From the NCBI GenBank assembly GCA_009760855.2, contig WPIO01000159.1:185001-249000 (forward strand): DNA of 64,000 bases. The letters are read 5' to 3'. Positions 60,401 through 64,000 of the stretch are shown here, one piece after another. The translations under genes and the position numbers were made by a program. Every line of letters begins with the position of its first letter. The first letter of the stretch is position 1. The stretch comes from Cristatella mucedo (taxonomy: Eukaryota > Bryozoa > Phylactolaemata > Cristatellidae). Under the pieces are notes generated by a model. The model saw nothing but the letters and a program-made list of their open reading frames with translations. It had not been told where the DNA came from and made no database searches.

Positions 60401-60629
60401 TCGTGCGCAGTTGCATCGGGCTTTTGCTCGGCAGCCTCCCGTCCTGATGCATGGGTTTCACACGTGACCGGCATACTTTCTGTCCTTGCAGGAAGAGCTC
60501 AATCATCCCGTGACCGCAGGCGACCGGAAAGATGGCTACTGGAAAGCTGAGAATGGCTTGTGTGAGACCTGCAATAGGAACCAGCAGCTCAAGATATGTC
60601 AGCTGGCTAACTTTATGCCATACCACGAG
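57416..60629 (+). CDS. TMEM201: TMEM201 (SAMP1/NET5) inner nuclear membrane protein, first three coding exons
   Basis: Inner nuclear membrane protein of the Ima1/SAMP1 family, linking the nuclear envelope to the spindle and nuclear positioning. Exon 57416-57501 encodes a short N-terminus with one membrane helix (AGFAIAFGFLCIVLYRLLR). Exon 58349-58505 encodes the Ima1 zinc module: VACWFCHQKSVVPYENRNCW, then DCLFCDQYNGFQDDGGYNK and IPAQ. Exon 60492-60629 adds ELNHPVTAGD...LCETCNRNQQLKICQLANF, the second cysteine pair. Phases agree (AG+G, then 0, 0) and all sites are GT/AG. The invariant CWFC/CxxC cysteines and NRNCWDC core match vertebrate TMEM201. Later exons with the remaining membrane segments are not in the window up to 64000. 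Introns hold LINE-B, LINE-A and SINE-1 copies. Confidence 0.92.
58563..59075 (+). mobile_element. LINE-B 3' fragment in TMEM201 intron
   Basis: SLKVLTMTHKARHGLAPSYL, AELLHQFQPARALRSCVDNK and related LINE-B C-terminal wording, then the family 3' UTR (AACACCCACATGGTCTTTAT). It starts about 60 bases after the exon-2 donor. Confidence 0.9.
59146..59640 (-). mobile_element. Diverged LINE-A-like copy
   Basis: AATAATGG tail, TATAGCGCACTGAGAGAACT and AATCTCTTCCTAGGCACTTT hairpin part, then ACGGTCTCGAAAAGAG and CTTTAAGTCGATACTG blocks. Minus orientation, in a TMEM201 intron. Confidence 0.7.
60097..60238 (-). repeat. SINE-1 copy, minus orientation
   Basis: The reverse complement reads TTTGGTCTAGCGGTTAAGGT, the GGGCTCGAGCCCCGAGGC block, and AGAGATTAAGTTCTCTTGGG then GCGCTATATA. 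It lies in the TMEM201 intron before exon 3. The 60630-62930 stretch after that exon holds nothing I can support. Confidence 0.85.
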
Positions 60630-62937
60630 GTGAGCAGGCATGCAAATTAAGCTCAGCCTTTTCTGCTGCTCTAACCTTTTTCTGAAGAATTTTCTGGGTA
60701 GTTGCTTGCCTGTCCTCACTACTGCTGCCACTGCTGGCTGCTGCTTTTCCATGATTGAATTGCTAAGCCTCTGTAACCAGACCGGATGTGGATGGTGGAG
60801 TTTTTCCTCTGTTTGATAGGTATTAACTTGTCAATGGCCTCTTGTAGAGTTGAAGCATGTGCAATCCTTGGTGTCTCCTTTCTCGTTGGTCAGCTGCCAC
60901 GACCTGTCCGGCTGACCATTTCCCTGCTCGTGCCTGTTCGACTCCACAAACTAAGGCACGTGGTCCATATGACCAGACTGCAAACAAAACTCCCTGGATG
61001 CAACAAAAACCCGCCTGCAAAAAAGTATCACATTTATTTACGTGTCTTGCATGCCAGGTCCTTTTGTGCTCGTGGAGCGATCATTCTACTAAGTGTGTGG
61101 TGGTCTTTATTTATCGCCACACTCATTTGTCGAGCTCTTTTATTTCTTTGCCCTTTTTTCCTGACAAGCCATCTTGTTACTTTCGTTCACTTTGCAGTAG
61201 CATGTCAGCCCAAGCAGCTGCTGCTGACTGTGCTTAAGTTGCTACACCCTGTTCGCCTTCGTTTTGGTCTGAACTAGCGTGGTAAGTAGTCAGACCGTTC
61301 TGGCCAAAATGCAGCCTTGTTGGTCTTGGCCAATATCAGCCTTTTATAATTGGCCGTGGCTACTTGCAACGAGCCGGCAACTGCGGCAACGTGCAGGTGT
61401 CTGGTAGTGGTTTAAGCGATCGATGGAAAAGGAAAATTCGGATGATCAAAACCTCTTCCGGTTATGCTGGCTCAAAATCAGCACGCCCTACTATTCCCCT
61501 TATCAATCCGTAGACTAAGCAAAATAGTTGCTGTTGTCTTCGGAGGCAAGAGAAGCAAATTATGCAAGAAAATACCTAGCTGGATTGGAAAATGTATTTA
61601 AAATGACGACGACTGATCAATGTTGATGAGCCTTGCTAAAAGGGCACAGATATGGAATACTAGAGCGCTTTTGTCGGCGCTGTTCAGTATGTTTCCCAGA
61701 AAACTAGCTTAGATTACATTCCATTGCCACCTAGTAATTTGGAGGTGGTATAGTAGCTAACAAGCGCTGAGACATTGGGCGAAAACAAAAGAGGGTCTGG
61801 GTTGTGAAGCAAAAATGTAGGGAATTGCATTTGGCAGGCTCTACAAGTATGCATTTCTAGAGCCCGTATGATTTTCCGAGCAGTGTATGATTCAATATTA
61901 CAAAGCAATGGCAACTTGGTAGAGTGGAACGAGGGAACGATGTGGTCCACCTAAACTGACGAACGGTCTGGGCCATAAAAATCCATCTTGAAAAACAGAT
62001 TGACACTTACAAAAAGAGTTGCCACTAAATTTCAACATATGACAGCTCTTGACTGTATTGCAGAGGTTACACCAGCAATGTACGTACACTCTCCAGGATT
62101 GCCCACTGTAAACAGTTTCTTTTTAAAAAGCAAAAAAATATTAGCCACATGCAACAGGCTAATGACCATATCCAGTGGACGGTGACTGGCTGACAAAGAG
62201 TTGCATGGATACACGTGTAGAAGAGTACATGTGAAGCTGTCCAATAATGAAGCATGTCACTGGCGATGGTTAGGTTCGGCCACATTGCAGTGATGGTAAG
62301 AGGCTGTTGCACAGCAGCTAGCACAAGAACTCTCTGTGCATAGAATGCACTATGAACCGGCATAAATACTTCGACACTGTACAAAAAAGTGTCGACATCC
62401 CAAGTGCTATGTCCATGAGAGGGCTAGACGGCATAAGGAAACAGTCCTATCATCAGCAAAACATATTGTCAATGGGTGAATGTACAACTCCGGTCCCGAT
62501 CATTGGTATCATCCTTAGACTGCATCGCCATGGCCAATCATCAGAACAGATCTTAACTTCTTAAAAGAAAAACTTGCTGTAGATACTTTGGAGCAAAACG
62601 TAAGACCGGCGGCTATTTATATCCCCTCGGGAGATGTCGTATTTGAAGCTCCGTGTCTGCCCCGGCAAGAAGTTTGTAGTGTGAGCTTTGTGGGTACTGT
62701 CCTGCTGCCAAACAGTACGGTTCCCCAGAAGAGCTCTAGTAGTTAAAATTTCTGCATTTTTCACCAGACAGATATGCCGGTCTGGTCCAGGGACCTGCAA
62801 TGTCAGATAGATTGCAACAACATATGGGAAAGCTGCAGTACTTTGTTGATTGTGAGTTGCAGCATGTGAGCTCTATTGAGGTTAGACCTACCTTCCCTTG
62901 ACGAAAGAAATAAATGGCGGCTGAAGCTCTAATAGGC

Positions 62938-63028
62938 TTCCTTTGCAGCAAATGCAAAGTCCCTAGAAAGAGATTTGGGTTATCTGCGGGTGCTATATCA
63001 GATGTGTTATTATTTTTATTCTTATATT
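62938..63028 (+). mobile_element. LINE-A tail fragment
   Basis: CTTTGCAGCAAATGCAAAGT, CCCTAGAAAGAGATTTGGGT, GCGGGTGCTATATCAG, and an ATT-like tail. Confidence 0.75.
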
Positions 63029-63931
63029 AGTGCAATGAAGAATTTTGACGGCAGCAGCGCATGAACAGATCCTGAATCGCGAAACTACTGCTAATACTCT
63101 AATTCGAATGGTGGCTGCAAGCATTCGGGCTAGTATGTCTCACATGTTTGCTTACATCTCTTACTATCTGAGAAAAGGTTGAATTTGAAGTTCTCTATTC
63201 GTAAAACTTAACTTCTGGCTCGGCACGTGATCTCGGGCACATTGAGGCATTTCTCTTTCGTGCAGCTCCGCAAGCAAAGGTTTTTCGATCCTCCTAAATG
63301 TCTGGCATCCATACTAAATGTCTGGCAAAGCATCTCTCTTCATTGCACTGTCGTTGTGCGTGGGTGAAGGTTCCCATTTTATCTGCTCCTACATTTGTGC
63401 CTTGGTGCTGAAATGTCATCACCTCCGGGCTAAATTCTTCCGCCTCCTCAAGTCTTCCTCTGATGACCTGGGCACAGATTTGTTAGCGATAAGTTGGTTA
63501 TGTCTGTTGTTTCTTTATTTTGTAGCAAACTGCTGTACGGCTGGTTTAAAGAGCACAGTCACCTCGTGGGTTATGTCGATTTCGTGCTAGGCCCACAGCT
63601 GCCTTTTGGTAATGTCTTGAATCGATGCCTTCTTGTGGAACTTGAGCCAACTCACTATGCCTAAAACAAGAATGCAGGCATAACAGAGCTCTTGTTGAGC
63701 GATTACTAAATCACATTGAACCTGCTGGGCGTAAGATCGCCGTGTTTAAAAGTCGAAAATGCACAGCAAGTGCTCGGTCATTATTTGCAGTTGTAAAGCA
63801 AACAGCTGCGACTGTCAGCTTTTTTGTTTTGGCTGCAGCAGTCACGGTTTTTTTGGAGCATTCGGCTTCGATTTGGTCTTTGGCTCCATTTCATCAATTC
63901 TGTTATGCTAAACGATGGAACGAAACTTGCG

Positions 63932-63975
63932 GAGTGTGTGTGTGTGTGTCTTTGTTTGTTTGTTTGTGTGTGTAT
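63932..63975 (+). repeat. (TG)n/(TTTG)n simple repeat
   Basis: GTGTGTGTGTGTGTGT followed by TTTGTTTGTTTGTTTG and GTGTGTGT. The preceding 63029-63931 stretch holds no exon I can support. Confidence 0.92.
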
Positions 63976-64000
63976 CTATATAAATGCATGTGTGATGTGG

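Noticed and set aside
63240-63310. Possible next TMEM201 exon after an acceptor-like CTTTCGTGCAG
   Set aside because: The following frame (LRKQRFFDPPK) does not match the expected TMEM201 continuation and closes quickly.

Overview
The window is animal (metazoan) nuclear DNA. It has spliced genes with clean GT/AG junctions: a class IA PI3-kinase p110, a TMEM201 homologue and a SKA3-like kinetochore gene. It also carries CR1/L2-type LINEs, tRNA-headed SINEs and long CT, TA and CA microsatellites. I cannot name the species; a marine or other invertebrate is my inference.

Layout. 1-8.5 kb: the last five coding exons of the PI3-kinase (+ strand, 1390-5905), its poly(A) signal, and LINE and SINE debris. 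8,526-35,243: one integrated AT-rich DNA virus or transposon of the Maverick/Polinton (adintovirus-like) group, bounded by terminal inverted repeats of about 140 bp. 35.2-39.8 kb: repeats, with no gene I can prove. 39.9-55.9 kb: a minus-strand gene that looks like SKA3, with long repeat-filled introns. 56.4-57.4 kb: a GC-rich stretch that is probably a shared bidirectional promoter. 57.4-60.6 kb: the first three coding exons of TMEM201 (+ strand), running on past the window. 60.6-64 kb: no exon found.

The viral element is the main content. Its core set is complete in kind: retroviral-type integrase, protein-primed family B DNA polymerase, FtsK/HerA-type packaging ATPase, adenain-type protease, a probable double-jelly-roll major capsid protein, and two penton/minor-capsid paralogues. 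Added to this are a parvovirus-like phospholipase A2 protein, a YqaJ-type exonuclease, an HNH-AP2 endonuclease, a zinc-finger protein, and at least four genes built from the repeat seen in bacteriophage tail fibres. About fifteen small proteins are unassigned or only partly assigned. Nearly every recognisable gene carries frameshifts or stops, so this is a dead copy. Three host LINEs later landed inside it; one still has an open 595-codon reverse transcriptase frame, so the LINE hits are younger than much of the viral decay.

A TATATAGA-like motif lies directly against the start codon of many viral genes. It is the strongest internal regulatory signal in the window and is not seen at the host genes.
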